A stretch of DNA of 64,000 bases from Falsiroseomonas bella. GTDB taxonomy: Bacteria; Pseudomonadota; Alphaproteobacteria; Acetobacterales; Acetobacteraceae. This document shows positions 9,142-18,480 of the stretch, one piece after another. Position numbers and translations under genes: made by a program. The notes below the pieces were generated by a model that worked only from the letters and a program-made list of their open reading frames with translations, made no database searches and was not told the origin of the DNA. Location: contig NZ_QGNA01000001.1 of the NCBI RefSeq assembly GCF_003173615.1, positions 620,001 to 684,000 of the forward strand. The letters run 5' to 3'. How positions within the stretch are numbered: position 1 is the first letter of the stretch; the number at the start of each line of letters is the position of its first letter.

Positions 9142-9157
9142 AAGGCGGCCCTCCTGT

Positions 9158-10684
9158 TCACCTCACCGACCCGAGCAGCGCGTCCCACATCGCCTGCACC
9201 GTGGCGATCACGCGCGCGTTGATCGTGTAGGCGTTCTGCAGCTCCACCATCGCCGCCACCTCGCGGTCCACATCCACGCCGGAGCGCTGCTGCATCCGCG
9301 TGCCCAGCAGTTCGCCCATCGCGCCGGCGCGCTCGCGCGCGGCCTCGGCCTCGGCGCGCGCGCCGGACTGCGTCGCGACCAGCGCGCCGCCATAGGCCTC
9401 GAGCGAGGCGAGGCCCGACAGGGTCGAGACCAGAGAGCCGTCCGGCCCTAGGGCGGCGGTGGGGATGCCCGGATGCGCGCTGCCCGCGGCCACGTTGGCG
9501 CCGAAGGTGAAGTCCAGCACGCGGTCGAGCAGCACGGCGAAGCCGGCGGGACCGCCCGGCGGGTTGGGCGCGAAGGCCGTGGCGCCGCCAGGCACCGCGA
9601 CCACCGCATGCGTGCCGTTGCGCACCAGCGCGGGATCGGCGGCGACCGCGGGGTTCACCCCGATCGCCGCGGCGAAGCCGAGCACCGGGCCGCCGGCATA
9701 GGGCAGCGTCACATCCGGCACGGTGCCGGCGCCGTCGGTGAACAGGCGCAGGCCCTGCGCCTCGAAGCGCGCGGCGGTGTGCGCGGCGGCCAGGTCGAGC
9801 TCCGCCTGCATGCGCGGCAGCGTCAGGTCGCGCAGCTCGGCGGCCGCAGCCATGCGACCGCCGATCACGCGGCGCGTCACGTCCTCGCCGCGCAGCATCA
9901 GACCGGGCAGCGTGCCCGCGCCGCCATGCCAGGCGCCGGTGCCCACGGTGGCGGGCGTGACGGAGAAGGCCGGCGCGCCATCCAGCGGCAGCACCATGCC
10001 GCCGCGCGCGACGACGGTGATCTCGCCCATCGTCCCGCGGATCACGCCGATGTCGAGGGACTGCGCGAGGCGGCCGAGCGCTAGGTCGCGCTTGTCCTCG
10101 AGATCGGCGGCGGTGCGGCCGGCGGAGAGCTCGCGGCGGATGTCGGTGGTCAGGCCGGCGATCTCGGCCAGCGCGGCATTCGCCGCCGCCGCTTCCTGGA
10201 CCAGCGCGTCATGCGCGGCCTGGCGCGTCTCCTCCAGCGCGCGCGCGACGCCGTTGAAGCGCGCGGCGAGGTCGCCGGATGCGGTGACGACGGCGCTGCG
10301 GCGGATCGGATCCTCCGGCGCCTCGCGCAGGTCGATGAAGGCGGCGCGCAGCGTGGAGAGCAGGCCGCCGACGCTATCGCCATCCTCCGGCCTGCCATGC
10401 GCCGTCTCGACCGCGCCGAGCAGGTCGGTGCGCAGCGCCGCCGCGGCCAGATCACCGCCCGCGCGCATCTCGGCGGCTTGGAGCGCCAGGTCCACATCGC
10501 GCGCGGCGGGCAGGCTGCGCACGCCGATGCCGGTGCCCTCGGCCGAGAGCGCCTTGCCTTCCAGGATTTTTCGGGTGTGGCCTTCCGTGCCGGCATTCGC
10601 AATGTCGTCCGCCGTGCGCGCCATCTGCCGGTCGAGCAACCGCAGCCCGCTGCGCGCGACGGAGAGGGCGAGATCGAGGGTCAT
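9158..10684 (-). CDS. flgK: flagellar hook-associated protein FlgK
   Basis: A 508-residue hook-filament junction protein. The N-terminal rod-type motif (SVARSGLRLLDRQMARTADDIANAGTEGHTRK) and the C-terminal helix (SGVDVDREVAAMVELQNAYTINARVIATVQAMWDALLGSVR) are both diagnostic of FlgK. It is exported by the flagellar apparatus and has no signal peptide. The ATG follows GAGAAGG. The 155-base gap to flgE upstream holds multi-hairpin element R1 and no gene. Confidence 0.95.
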   Translation of the reverse strand: MTLDLALSVARSGLRLLDRQMARTADDIANAGTEGHTRKILEGKALSAEGTGIGVRSLPAARDVDLALQAAEMRAGGDLAAAALRTDLLGAVETAHGRPEDGDSVGGLLSTLRAAFIDLREAPEDPIRRSAVVTASGDLAARFNGVARALEETRQAAHDALVQEAAAANAALAEIAGLTTDIRRELSAGRTAADLEDKRDLALGRLAQSLDIGVIRGTMGEITVVARGGMVLPLDGAPAFSVTPATVGTGAWHGGAGTLPGLMLRGEDVTRRVIGGRMAAAAELRDLTLPRMQAELDLAAAHTAARFEAQGLRLFTDGAGTVPDVTLPYAGGPVLGFAAAIGVNPAVAADPALVRNGTHAVVAVPGGATAFAPNPPGGPAGFAVLLDRVLDFTFGANVAAGSAHPGIPTAALGPDGSLVSTLSGLASLEAYGGALVATQSGARAEAEAARERAGAMGELLGTRMQQRSGVDVDREVAAMVELQNAYTINARVIATVQAMWDALLGSVR

Positions 10685-10710
10685 CCCAAACCCTTCTCAG
10701 CAAAGCACTG

Positions 10711-10835
10711 GCGGCCGGCGACCGGCCGGCCGAGCGCGCGCATGCGCGCCGCGCCCGGACTGTCCGCGCCGACAAGCGCGGCAGTGCCTGGCGCGAAGCC
10801 AAGCGGCCGGAGGCCGCGCCCGGCGTCTGAGGGCA
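10711..10835 (+). repeat. multi-hairpin intergenic element R1
   Basis: Lies between flgE and flgK, with its 3' tag (CGGCGTCTGAGGGCA) pointing opposite to flgK transcription. Stems include GGCCGG/CCGGCC with loop CGA (10713-10727), CCGCGC/GCGCGG, and GCGGCC/GGCCGC with loop GGA (10803-10817), preceded by AAGCCAAGC as in R2 and R3. It aligns with R2-R4 in stem order and tag but not in arm sequence. Confidence 0.7.
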
Positions 10836-10839
10836 CTCG

Positions 10840-12207
10840 CTATCTCCGCATGTTGATGGTGTCCTGCAGCATCTCGTCTGCCGCGGTCACGATGCGCGTG
10901 TTCGAGGTGTAGGCGCGCTGCGCGAGGATCAGCTTCGAGAACTCGCCGGCGATGTCGACGTTGGATCGCTCCACCGCGCCCGTCACCAGCTTGCCCACGC
11001 CGTTCGAGGCGGCATCCGTCACGCGGGCCTCGCCGCTCTCCACCGTGCGCATGAAGGCCTGGCCGTCCAGGCGCTGCAGCCGGTCCGGATCGTTGAAGGC
11101 AACCACCGGCACGCGCGCGACGATGCGCGTCTGGCCGTTGTCGTAGTTCACCGCGACATCGCCATTCTCCCGCACGATCACGCCGGAATAGGCGCCGAGC
11201 GGCACGCCGTCCTGGCTGAGGTCGCGCACGCCGTATTCGGTGCCGGCATAGTTGGTCAGACCGGTCGGCACGCCATAGCCACCAAGCCGGAGCGAGATGT
11301 CCTGGTTGCCGAAGCCGTAATCGGCGGTGAAGCCAAGGGACGCCGGATCGCCGACGGCCAGCGGCGCCGGCACTGTGCCCGTGGTCGCCGAGAGCGGCAC
11401 GATGGAGGAGACGGTGCCCGGCGGCGCGGTGACCGCCGGCGGGCCGGCGCTGATCACGCCGCCGAAGTTCACGTCCACGAAGCGCCCGTTCGCGGGCGCC
11501 AGCGTGTCGCCCGCCGGCGTGATGCGCAGGCGCCAGGTGTCGTCGTCCAGCTTCCACCAGTCCAGCGTCACCTGGCGCTGGTTGCCGAGCGCATCGAAGA
11601 TCTGCAGCACGGAGGAGACGGGCGGTTCCGCCGGCGCCCAGGGCGCGGCGGCGGGGACGGCCGCCACCTGCGGCACGTTGAAGGGCAGGTTGGCGGCCAA
11701 GTCGATCCGGCTGGTCGGCACGGGGTTGTAGACCAGCTCCGTGATGCGGATCGGCGCCAGCGCGGTGCGGTCCGGCTCGCCGGTCGGCAGCATGCGCCAG
11801 CCCTCGAGGTAGTAGCTCGATCCGTTCACCATGTAGCCGTCTCGGTCGAGCGCGAAGTCGCCGGCGCGGGTGAAGAACTGCCGCTCGTCGAACAGCGGGT
11901 TGCCGATCGTGCCGCCGCGCGACTGCGCGACGGAGAAGAAGCCCTGCCCGGCGATCGCCATGGCGAGCGGGTTCTCCACCTGCTCGATCGCGCCCTGCAC
12001 GGTGTTGGTGTAGTCCGGCCGCGCCTCCACGCTGCCGGGCATGTGCAGGCGGAGCGTGGAACGCGTGAGCCAGCTCGTGAAGTTGGTGTCAACGCGCTTG
12101 AAGCCGACGGTCTGGCTGTTGGCGACATTGTCCGACACATGGCCGAGTGCGCGCGACTGCGCGGTCAGGCCGCTGATCGCGGTGGTCATCGAGCCGAGCA
12201 GCGACAT
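10840..12207 (-). CDS. flgE: flagellar hook protein FlgE
   Basis: A 455-residue hook subunit. The ATG at 12207 begins the conserved rod-class N-terminus (MSLLGSMTTAISGLTAQSRA, then VSDNVANSQTVGFKRVDTNF); the longer upstream frame has no family sequence. The C-terminus (SNVDIAGEFSKLILAQRAYTSNTRIVTAADEML) is the matching coiled segment. A consensus sigma-54 promoter lies about 43 bases upstream, and GAGGATC precedes the start at suitable spacing. It heads the leftward flagellar run and faces fliK. Confidence 0.95.
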   Translation of the reverse strand: MSLLGSMTTAISGLTAQSRALGHVSDNVANSQTVGFKRVDTNFTSWLTRSTLRLHMPGSVEARPDYTNTVQGAIEQVENPLAMAIAGQGFFSVAQSRGGTIGNPLFDERQFFTRAGDFALDRDGYMVNGSSYYLEGWRMLPTGEPDRTALAPIRITELVYNPVPTSRIDLAANLPFNVPQVAAVPAAAPWAPAEPPVSSVLQIFDALGNQRQVTLDWWKLDDDTWRLRITPAGDTLAPANGRFVDVNFGGVISAGPPAVTAPPGTVSSIVPLSATTGTVPAPLAVGDPASLGFTADYGFGNQDISLRLGGYGVPTGLTNYAGTEYGVRDLSQDGVPLGAYSGVIVRENGDVAVNYDNGQTRIVARVPVVAFNDPDRLQRLDGQAFMRTVESGEARVTDAASNGVGKLVTGAVERSNVDIAGEFSKLILAQRAYTSNTRIVTAADEMLQDTINMRR

Positions 12208-12249
12208 CCGGGATGATCCTCGTTGGCGGATTCGTTCGGGACCGGGATC

Positions 12250-12264
12250 GCAACCCGCGTGCCA
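12250..12264 (-). promoter_or_regulatory. sigma-54 promoter of flgE
   Basis: On the minus strand the sequence reads TGGCACGCGGGTTGC, a full match to the TGGCACG-N4-TTGC consensus with correct spacing. Transcription would begin near 12238, giving a leader of about 31 bases that includes GAGGATC before the flgE ATG. Confidence 0.85.
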
Positions 12265-12360
12265 GCTTCGGCGCGGCTGATGCGCGACAAGGCTTGCCGC
12301 CCGCCGGCAGGATTTGCCCGGCGGCGGCGCGTGATTGCCGGCTCGCGCCGCGGAGCGCGC

Positions 12361-12374
12361 GGCACGGCGCTTGC
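12361..12374 (+). promoter_or_regulatory. sigma-54 promoter facing fliK
   Basis: GGCACGGCGCTTGC matches the -24/-12 consensus with correct spacing; only the base before GG differs (C for T). Transcription would begin near 12386, only three bases before the ATG at 12389, so fliK may be nearly leaderless or start further in. Confidence 0.72.
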
Positions 12375-12388
12375 GCAGGCGGCGCCGC

Positions 12389-13948
12389 ATGGACGCGTTG
12401 CCCCCCCTGTCGCCCCAGCCCGTGATGCCCGCCGCCCCGGCGGCGCAAGACGGTGCCGATGCCGCCGGCTTCGCCGTGCTGCTGGCCGGACTCGTCGCGC
12501 CAACCACGGAGGCACCGGCGCTGGGTACCGGATTGATCGCGCCGTCGCCCGTCGCGCCGGCGGTGCTGCCGCCTGCCACGCCTGAACTCGCGGTGGCGCT
12601 GCCGTCGCTGCCGCTCTCCGCGCCGATCATCCTTGTCGAACAGGAGGCGGTCGAGACCGCGCCGGAGCATGTCGCTGCGATGCCCGTCGCGGAGGAGGCG
12701 GCGAAGGAGGACAGCACGGCGGTCGTTGAAGAAGCACCGGTCCTCGTCGCCGCTCCGACCGTCGCGATGCCGGTGGCGACGCCGCTCGCTTCGCCGCTCG
12801 CGCCGCCGCCGCCGGCACCCGTTGCCTCTGCGGTCGCACCGGCGGAGGAGCCGGGCGTCGCAGCCGCGCCGCAGCCGAGCCTGCGCGCCGAGCCCACGCC
12901 GGCCGCGCCGCCACGTCAGGCGCAAGTCGCGCCGGCGTCCGATTCGCCTTCGCCTGCTCTGCCGCCGGCCGTGACGGGCGCAGCGCCGCCCTCGGCCGCG
13001 ACGGAGCCCGCGCAACCCGCGGCCCCGCCGCCCGTCGTTACAGCTGCGCCACCGGAAGCACCCAAGGTCGCCGCGCCGGAGCCGACGGTCTCGCCGCGCG
13101 CCGATGCGCCGGCCGTCGCTGCGCCCGCGCCCTTGCCGCCGCGCGAGGCGGAGGTCGCCTCGCCCCTCCTCGCCGCACGGCCGGAGGGAGCGGCTGCGCC
13201 CGTGGCGCCGCCCGCGCCCGCACCGCGTACCCCAGCATCGGCGGTTACCGCGACGGCACCGCTCGCGGCGCCCGAGGACGCGCCCGCGATCCCGCCGCCC
13301 GCCACCGCGCCTGTCGTGCCATCGCCCGCCGTCGCGCTGTCACCGGCGGCGCAGGAGGCGGAGCCGGCGGTGCAGCTTCCCGCACCGGTCGCCACGCCTG
13401 CCGCGGTGGAGCCGGAGCGCAGCCGGCGCGTCGCCTCGCCCGATCCATCGCCCGAGGTGGAGACGGCGGCCTGGCAGCCGCCCGCGCCGCCCACCGCGGA
13501 TGCGCCCGCGCCCCCCGCGCCCGCGCCGGCCCGCGCGGCGGCGCCCGTGCCCTGGCCGGCACGCCAGGTCGCGCCCTTCGTGGTGGCGCTCGCGCTCGGT
13601 CCCGATTCCCGTCTGGAACTGACGCTCGAACCAGGCGAGCTCGGACGCGTCGAGGTCGCCATCGAGCGCAGCGGGGGCGAGGCGATGGTCAGCCTGCGCG
13701 CCGAGCGCGCCGATACGCTCGCGCTGCTGCAGCGCGACCGCGCCGAGCTGGAACGCGCGCTCTCCGATGCGGGGCTTGGCGGCGAGGGCCGCGGCGCAAG
13801 CCTCTCCTTCGGCCTGGGCGGCGAGGGATCGGCGCGCCGCGAGCGGCGCGAGGCACGACACCAGGCGCCGCCCGCGCCGCAGCGCGACATCGTCGCCGCA
13901 TCCCCTTCCGGCAGCGCGTCGCGCGGCCTGATCGACCTCGCCATCTGA
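12389..13948 (+). CDS. fliK: flagellar hook-length control protein FliK
   Basis: About 519 residues from the ATG at 12389. The first 400 or so residues are low-complexity Pro/Ala, as is common in FliK rulers from GC-rich bacteria. The C-terminal domain carries the family signature (LELTLEPGELGRVEVAIERSG, then VSLRAERADTLALLQRDRAELERALSDAG). FliK measures the hook and switches export to filament proteins. The start is uncertain: the sigma-54 site places transcription onset almost at 12389, and GTG 12421 or ATG 12424 are alternatives. It heads the rightward flagellar operon, 16 bases before flgD. Confidence 0.88.
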   Translation: MDALPPLSPQPVMPAAPAAQDGADAAGFAVLLAGLVAPTTEAPALGTGLIAPSPVAPAVLPPATPELAVALPSLPLSAPIILVEQEAVETAPEHVAAMPVAEEAAKEDSTAVVEEAPVLVAAPTVAMPVATPLASPLAPPPPAPVASAVAPAEEPGVAAAPQPSLRAEPTPAAPPRQAQVAPASDSPSPALPPAVTGAAPPSAATEPAQPAAPPPVVTAAPPEAPKVAAPEPTVSPRADAPAVAAPAPLPPREAEVASPLLAARPEGAAAPVAPPAPAPRTPASAVTATAPLAAPEDAPAIPPPATAPVVPSPAVALSPAAQEAEPAVQLPAPVATPAAVEPERSRRVASPDPSPEVETAAWQPPAPPTADAPAPPAPAPARAAAPVPWPARQVAPFVVALALGPDSRLELTLEPGELGRVEVAIERSGGEAMVSLRAERADTLALLQRDRAELERALSDAGLGGEGRGASLSFGLGGEGSARRERREARHQAPPAPQRDIVAASPSGSASRGLIDLAI

Positions 13949-13964
13949 TGAAGGAATCCGCGCG

Positions 13965-14621
13965 ATGAGCGGCAGCCTCTCCGTTTCCGCCACCGGCGGT
14001 AGCGCCGCGCGCCCGACGGGCCCGCGCCTCTCCGCCGATCTCGGCACCTTCCTGACGCTGCTGACGACGCAGCTGCGCAACCAGGACCCGACCAAGCCGA
14101 TGGACACGGAAACGCTGACCCAGCAGCTGGTGCAGTTCGCCAGCGTGGAGCAGCAGCTTGCCGGCAACCAGACGCTGGAACGCCTGCTGACGCTGCAGCA
14201 GGCCGGGCAGCTTGCCGAGACCGCGTCGCTGATCGGGCGGCGCGTGACGGTGGAAAGCGACACGCTGCCGCTGCAGGACGGACAGGCGGAGGTGGTGCTG
14301 CCCGCCGCCGGCGCCGCCCGTAGCGCCGTGATCGAGGTGCAGGATTCCACCGGCGCCGCGCTGCGGCGCGAGACGGTGACGCTCGGTGCCGGTGCGCGGA
14401 GCTGGATCTGGGACGGCCGCGACGATCGCGGCACGCGCCGCGGCGACGGCGCCTATCGCGTGGTGGTGACCGGCCGCGCCGAGGACGGCACCGACCTGCC
14501 GATGACCGCGACCGTCGCCGGCCGCGTGACCGGCGCGGCGCGCAGCGAGGGCGAGCTGGTGCTGCGCCTGGGCGCCGCGACCATCGGCTTCGACAGGCTG
14601 CGGGAAGTGCCGGGCTCTTAA
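13965..14621 (+). CDS. flgD: flagellar hook capping protein FlgD
   Basis: A 218-residue hook scaffolding cap. The N-terminal hallmark TFLTLLTTQLRNQDPTKPMD with TETLTQQLVQFASVEQ (about residues 28-63) is diagnostic. The rest is a Tudor/Ig-like beta region with WIWDGRDDRGTRRGDGAYRV, the FLGD Ig motif. It guides assembly of FlgE subunits outside the cell. It follows fliK closely, so hook growth and length control are encoded together. Confidence 0.95.
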   Translation: MSGSLSVSATGGSAARPTGPRLSADLGTFLTLLTTQLRNQDPTKPMDTETLTQQLVQFASVEQQLAGNQTLERLLTLQQAGQLAETASLIGRRVTVESDTLPLQDGQAEVVLPAAGAARSAVIEVQDSTGAALRRETVTLGAGARSWIWDGRDDRGTRRGDGAYRVVVTGRAEDGTDLPMTATVAGRVTGAARSEGELVLRLGAATIGFDRLREVPGS

Positions 14622-14732
14622 CTCCGCCGTTACCGCTCCCCGGCAAGAAATGCCGCCGAAGGACGGCGGAGCAGGGTTGCCGGGCATGTATGGCGCAAGA
14701 GGCGCAAGGGCACAGTCGGCCGCGGGGCGCGC

Positions 14733-16415
14733 ATGGGCGGGCTGATCGCGCAGCTGCGCGGCTTCGGTCCGTTGCGCCTGGCCGCGCTGGCCGGCGTGGG
14801 CGTCGCGCTGCTCGGGTTGCTGGCCTTCCTGGCGCTGCGCGCGGCGGACCCGCCGATGGCTCTGCTCTATGGGGAGCTCGAGCAGCGCGACGCGGCGCAG
14901 GTGGTGGCCGCGCTGGAACGCCAGCGCATCCCGCATCGCCTGGCCGGCGGCGGCAGCCAGGTGCTGGTGCCGGAAGCCGAGGTGGCCCGTGTCCGCCTGC
15001 TGCTGGCGCGCGAGGGCCTGCCTTCCGGCGGCTCCGTCGGCTACGAGATCTTCGACCGCGGCGAGCGGCTGACGACCACGCCCTTCCAGCAGGACATCAA
15101 CCGCCTGCGCGCGCTGGAAGGCGAGCTGTCGCGCACCATCCGTGGCCTGAATGGCGTGCGGCAGGCGCGCGTGCACCTGGTGCTGCCGCGGCGCGAGCCC
15201 TTCTCGCGCGAGCGGGGGGAGGCGCAGGCCTCCGTCGTGCTCACCATGGTCGGCGCGCAGCGCCTCGACCGGGAGGGCGTGCAGGCGGTGCTGCACCTCG
15301 TCTCCACCGCGGTGCCGGGGCTGCGCCCGCAGAACGTCTCCATCGTGGACAGCCGCGGCGAGCTGCTGGCGCGCGGCGGGCAGCCGATCTCCGGCCCCGC
15401 GGCCGCGCAGACCGCCGACGAGCTCCGCCGCGGGCAGGAGCTGCGCCTCGCGCGTGCCGTGGAAGACCTGCTGGAACGCACCCTCGGGCCGGGCCGCGTG
15501 CGCGCGGAAGCGGCGGTCGAGCTCGATTTCGACCGCGTGCAGACGCAGGAGGAGCGCTTCGACCCCGAGAACCAGGTGCCGCGCAGCACGCAATCCACGC
15601 AGGAGACCAGCCGCAGCACCGAGCCGGGGAATGTCTCCGTGCAGAACCAGCTGCCGGGCGGGGCGAACGAGCAGGGCGGCGCGCGCACCGACCAGTCGCG
15701 CCAGGAGGAGACGACGAATTTCGAGATCGGCCGCACCACGCGCAACACGACGCGCGAGCAGCCCTCGGTCCGGCGCATCTCCGTCGCGGTGCTGGTGGAT
15801 GGCGTGTGGGAGCCGGTGGAGGGTGCCCCGCCGCGCTGGCGCGAGCGAAATGCGGACGAGCTGGAGCGGATCGCTGCGCTGGCCCGCTCCGCCGTCGGCT
15901 TCGACGAGCGGCGCGGCGACAAGGTGGAGGTGGTGAGCCTGCGCTTCGCGGAGCCGCCGCCGGCCGATCTCGCGCCCGAGGGTTTCGTCATCCTCGGCCA
16001 GACCGTGCCGCCGGCGCTGATGGGGCGCATCGTCGAAAGCGCGATCCTGGCGCTCGTGGCGCTGGTGGCGATCCTGCTGCTCGGCCGGCCGCTGGTCGGG
16101 CGTCTCGGCGTGGCGCTGGCGCCGCCGCCCGCGCTCGCCGCCGCCGGCGCTGGCGCCCTGCCGGGCGGGGTGGAGGCGCAGGGCGTGCTGCCCGGCGGCG
16201 GGCCGGCCGCGCTCGCCGCGGGCGGCAGCCCCGCGCTGCCCGGTGCCGCGGGCGAGGGTGCCGCGCCCGCGGATGACCGGATGGTCAATGTCGAGCGCGT
16301 GGACGGGCAGATGCGTGCCTCCGCGCTGCAGGCGCTGGCCGATCTCGTGGACGCCAACCCCGACCAGAGCGCGGCCGTGCTGCGCCGCTGGCTGACGCCG
16401 CAGGACGATGATTGA
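14733..16415 (+). CDS. fliF: flagellar MS-ring protein FliF
   Basis: A 560-residue membrane protein that forms the MS ring under the rod. A transmembrane helix lies at about residues 16-38 and another at about 430-450. The periplasmic part contains the YscJ/FliF segment [21 protein letters not shown] and [33 protein letters not shown]. The C-terminal tail ([24 protein letters not shown]) is the FliG-binding helix. The stop overlaps the fliG start (TGATG). A weak sigma-54-like site (TGGCGCAAGAGGCGC, 14691-14705) lies in the 111-base gap after flgD. Confidence 0.96.
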   Translation: MGGLIAQLRGFGPLRLAALAGVGVALLGLLAFLALRAADPPMALLYGELEQRDAAQVVAALERQRIPHRLAGGGSQVLVPEAEVARVRLLLAREGLPSGGSVGYEIFDRGERLTTTPFQQDINRLRALEGELSRTIRGLNGVRQARVHLVLPRREPFSRERGEAQASVVLTMVGAQRLDREGVQAVLHLVSTAVPGLRPQNVSIVDSRGELLARGGQPISGPAAAQTADELRRGQELRLARAVEDLLERTLGPGRVRAEAAVELDFDRVQTQEERFDPENQVPRSTQSTQETSRSTEPGNVSVQNQLPGGANEQGGARTDQSRQEETTNFEIGRTTRNTTREQPSVRRISVAVLVDGVWEPVEGAPPRWRERNADELERIAALARSAVGFDERRGDKVEVVSLRFAEPPPADLAPEGFVILGQTVPPALMGRIVESAILALVALVAILLLGRPLVGRLGVALAPPPALAAAGAGALPGGVEAQGVLPGGGPAALAAGGSPALPGAAGEGAAPADDRMVNVERVDGQMRASALQALADLVDANPDQSAAVLRRWLTPQDDD

Positions 16416-17419
16416 TGGCGTATGGCAAGGGACTGACCGGGCCGCAGAAGGCCGCGACGCTGATGCTGGCGCTGCGCGAGGAGCAGGCCGCCAAGGTCTT
16501 CGCGTTGCTGCACGAGGACGAGATCCGCGACCTGTCCATCGCCATGGCGGCGCTGGGAACCGTTCCGTCGGGCCAAGTGGAGGAGGTGGCGCGGGAGTTC
16601 ACGGCGGCGCTCGGCCAGACCGGGCATCTCGTCGGCTCCTTCGAGGTGACGGAGCGGCTGCTGCTGAAGTCGTTGCCGAAGGAACGCGTGCACCAGATCA
16701 TGGAGGAGATCCGCGGCCCCGCCGGCCGCACCATGTGGGACAAGCTGGGCAACGTGAACGAGGCGGTGCTCGCGAACTACCTCAAGAACGAATACCCGCA
16801 GACCGTCGCCGTCGTGCTGTCCAAGGTGCGGCCGGACCATGCCGCGCGCGTGCTGGCGCTGCTGCCGGAAGCCTTCGCCATGGAAGTGGTGATGCGGATG
16901 CTGCGCATGGAGACGGTGCAGAAGGAGGCGCTGGAGGGCGTGGAGCGCACGCTGCGCCTGGAGTTCATGTCCAACCTCGCCCGCGGCTCGCGCCGCGACG
17001 CGCATGAGGTGATGGCGGAGATCTTCAACAACCTCGACCGCGCCGCCGAGACGCGCATCCTGGCCGCGCTGGAGGAGCGCAACCGCGAGAGCGCCGAGAA
17101 GATCCGCGCGCTGATGTTCACCTTCGACGACCTGCAGCGACTGGACCAGGCCGGCATCCAGGTGCTGCTGCGCAGCGTGCCGAAGGACAAGCTGGTGCTG
17201 GCGCTGAAGGGCGCTTCGGAGAACCTGCGCGACATGTTCTTCCGCAACCTGTCGGAGCGCGCGGCGAAGCTGCTGAAGGACGACCTGGCGGCGCTCGGTC
17301 CGGTGCGCCTGCGCGACGTGGACGAGGCGCAGGCCACCATCGTCGGGCAGGCCAAGGACCTGGCCGCGCAGGGCCAGATCCAGCTGGCCGACGGCCGCGA
17401 GGACGAGATGATCGCATGA
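16415..17419 (+). CDS. fliG: flagellar motor switch protein FliG
   Basis: A 334-residue rotor protein. The ATG at 16415 overlaps the fliF stop and is preceded by AGGACGA; an in-frame TTG at 16412 is less likely. The middle domain contains [25 protein letters not shown], including the EHPQ-type motif as EYPQ. The C-terminal torque domain contains [24 protein letters not shown] and the charged helix [16 protein letters not shown]. It links the MS ring to the C ring and works with stator proteins not encoded here. The start of fliH overlaps its stop. Confidence 0.97.
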   Translation: MAYGKGLTGPQKAATLMLALREEQAAKVFALLHEDEIRDLSIAMAALGTVPSGQVEEVAREFTAALGQTGHLVGSFEVTERLLLKSLPKERVHQIMEEIRGPAGRTMWDKLGNVNEAVLANYLKNEYPQTVAVVLSKVRPDHAARVLALLPEAFAMEVVMRMLRMETVQKEALEGVERTLRLEFMSNLARGSRRDAHEVMAEIFNNLDRAAETRILAALEERNRESAEKIRALMFTFDDLQRLDQAGIQVLLRSVPKDKLVLALKGASENLRDMFFRNLSERAAKLLKDDLAALGPVRLRDVDEAQATIVGQAKDLAAQGQIQLADGREDEMIA

Positions 17420-18042
17420 GGACCGCGCACCGCCTCTCCGCCTTCGCGCTGCCGCTGCCGGACCTGTCGCGCCCGCCACCGGTGGATGCGCCGCCGCCGC
17501 CCGATCCCGCGCTGCTGCAGGCGGCGCGCGAGGAGGGCGAGGCCGATGGCCATGCGCGCGGCTTCGCCGAGGGGCTGGAGGAAGGGCTGCGGCGCCAGGC
17601 CGCCGCGCAGCAGGCCGCGATCGCCGCAAGCCTCGCGCAGGTTGCGGCCGCGCTGCAGGAGGCGGCGGAGCGCGGTCGCATGGTGGCGGAGGAGGCGGCC
17701 GATGCGCTGGCGACCACACTGCTCGCCGCCATGGACGCCGCGCTGCCGGCAGAGGTCGCGCGCTGCGGCGCGCCCCTGATCGCGCGCGTTGCGGCGGAGT
17801 TGCTGCCGGCGCTCGCCGACCGCCCGGAGGCGACGATCTTCGTGGCGCCAGCGCTGGTGGAAGGCGTGGCGCGCCGCCTGTCGCAGGGGCCGGCGGTGGA
17901 AGCGGACGACGGGGTGCCGGAAGGCGATGCGCGCATCGCGTGGCGCGACGGCGCCTGCCTCGTGCAACTGGAGACGCGACGGGATGCGGTGCGCGCTGCG
18001 CTGCGCGCCGCAGGGTTCGAGATCGGGAGCGAGGACGCATGA
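17416..18042 (+). CDS. fliH: flagellar export regulator FliH
   Basis: A 208-residue protein between fliG and fliN. A Pro-rich N-terminus is followed by a helix with GxxxG-like spacing ([23 protein letters not shown], about residues 40-62) and a long Ala-rich coiled coil, both FliH-like. The C-terminal part resembles the FliH/HrpE domain. FliH holds the export ATPase FliI at the basal body; fliI is not in this window. Overall similarity is low, as is usual for FliH, so the call leans on gene order. The frame overlaps fliN by four bases (ATGA). Confidence 0.8.
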   Translation: MRTAHRLSAFALPLPDLSRPPPVDAPPPPDPALLQAAREEGEADGHARGFAEGLEEGLRRQAAAQQAAIAASLAQVAAALQEAAERGRMVAEEAADALATTLLAAMDAALPAEVARCGAPLIARVAAELLPALADRPEATIFVAPALVEGVARRLSQGPAVEADDGVPEGDARIAWRDGACLVQLETRRDAVRAALRAAGFEIGSEDA

Positions 18043-18362
18043 GCGGCGAGCAGGGGTTCGAACCGGTCCCGGTGACGGAGGCGCAGCAGGGCGCGGCATC
18101 GCCCGGCCAGCGTGACCTCGATGCAGTGTACGACATCCCGGTGCAGGTCAGCGCCGTGCTCGGCCGCGCCACGATGCAGGTGAGCCAGCTGCTCAAGCTC
18201 GGCCGCGGCGCGGTGGTGGAGCTGGACCGCAAGCTGGGCGAGGCGGTGGACATCTATGTCAACAACCGCCTCGTCGCGCGCGGCGAGGTGGTGATGGTGG
18301 ACGACAACCGGCTCGGCGTGACGATGACCGAGATCGTCAAGGCCGATCGCGGGGGGCAGTGA
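18039..18362 (+). CDS. fliN: flagellar motor switch protein FliN
   Basis: A 107-residue SpoA-family protein of the C ring. The ATG at 18039 overlaps the fliH stop. The SpoA core is clear: YDIPVQVSAVLGRATMQVSQLLKLGRGAVVELD, then VDIYVNNRLVARGEVVMVDDNRLGVTMTEI. It has the short length typical of FliN rather than FliM or FliY. The transcript then meets element R2 before flbD. Confidence 0.95.
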   Translation: MSGEQGFEPVPVTEAQQGAASPGQRDLDAVYDIPVQVSAVLGRATMQVSQLLKLGRGAVVELDRKLGEAVDIYVNNRLVARGEVVMVDDNRLGVTMTEIVKADRGGQ

Positions 18363-18385
18363 GCGCCATGAGGATCGGGCATGAC

Positions 18386-18474
18386 ATGCGGCCTGCAAGG
18401 CAGGCCGAGGCCGCGAATGCGGCCCGCCGCACATGCGGCGCAAGCCAAGCCGGCGGAGGCCGGCGCTTGAGGCA
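18386..18474 (+). repeat. multi-hairpin intergenic element R2
   Basis: Fills most of the gap between fliN and flbD. Stems in order: GGCCTGC/GCAGGCC with loop AAG (18390-18406), GGCCGC/GCGGCC with loop GAAT (18409-18424), GCCGC/GCGGC with loop ACAT (18426-18439), then AAGCCAAGC and GCCGGC/GCCGGC with loop GGAG (18449-18464), ending in the tag CGGCGCTTGAGGCA. It stops six bases before the flbD ATG, so it occupies the place where a ribosome site would be. Confidence 0.78.
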
Positions 18475-18480
18475 CCAATA

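Noticed and set aside
10711-10835. R1-R4 as a CRISPR array or an insertion sequence
   Set aside because: There are no regular direct repeats with unique spacers, no transposase, and each copy is a single unit of about 90-125 bases.
14691-14705. Sigma-54-like site TGGCGCAAGAGGCGC upstream of fliF
   Set aside because: Spacing fits but only about seven of eleven consensus positions match, too weak beside the two excellent sites at 12.25 and 12.36 kb. Mentioned only under fliF.
15041-18253. A 1070-residue minus-strand frame across fliF-fliN
   Set aside because: It is antisense to five well-supported flagellar genes and shows low-complexity Ser/Arg text.
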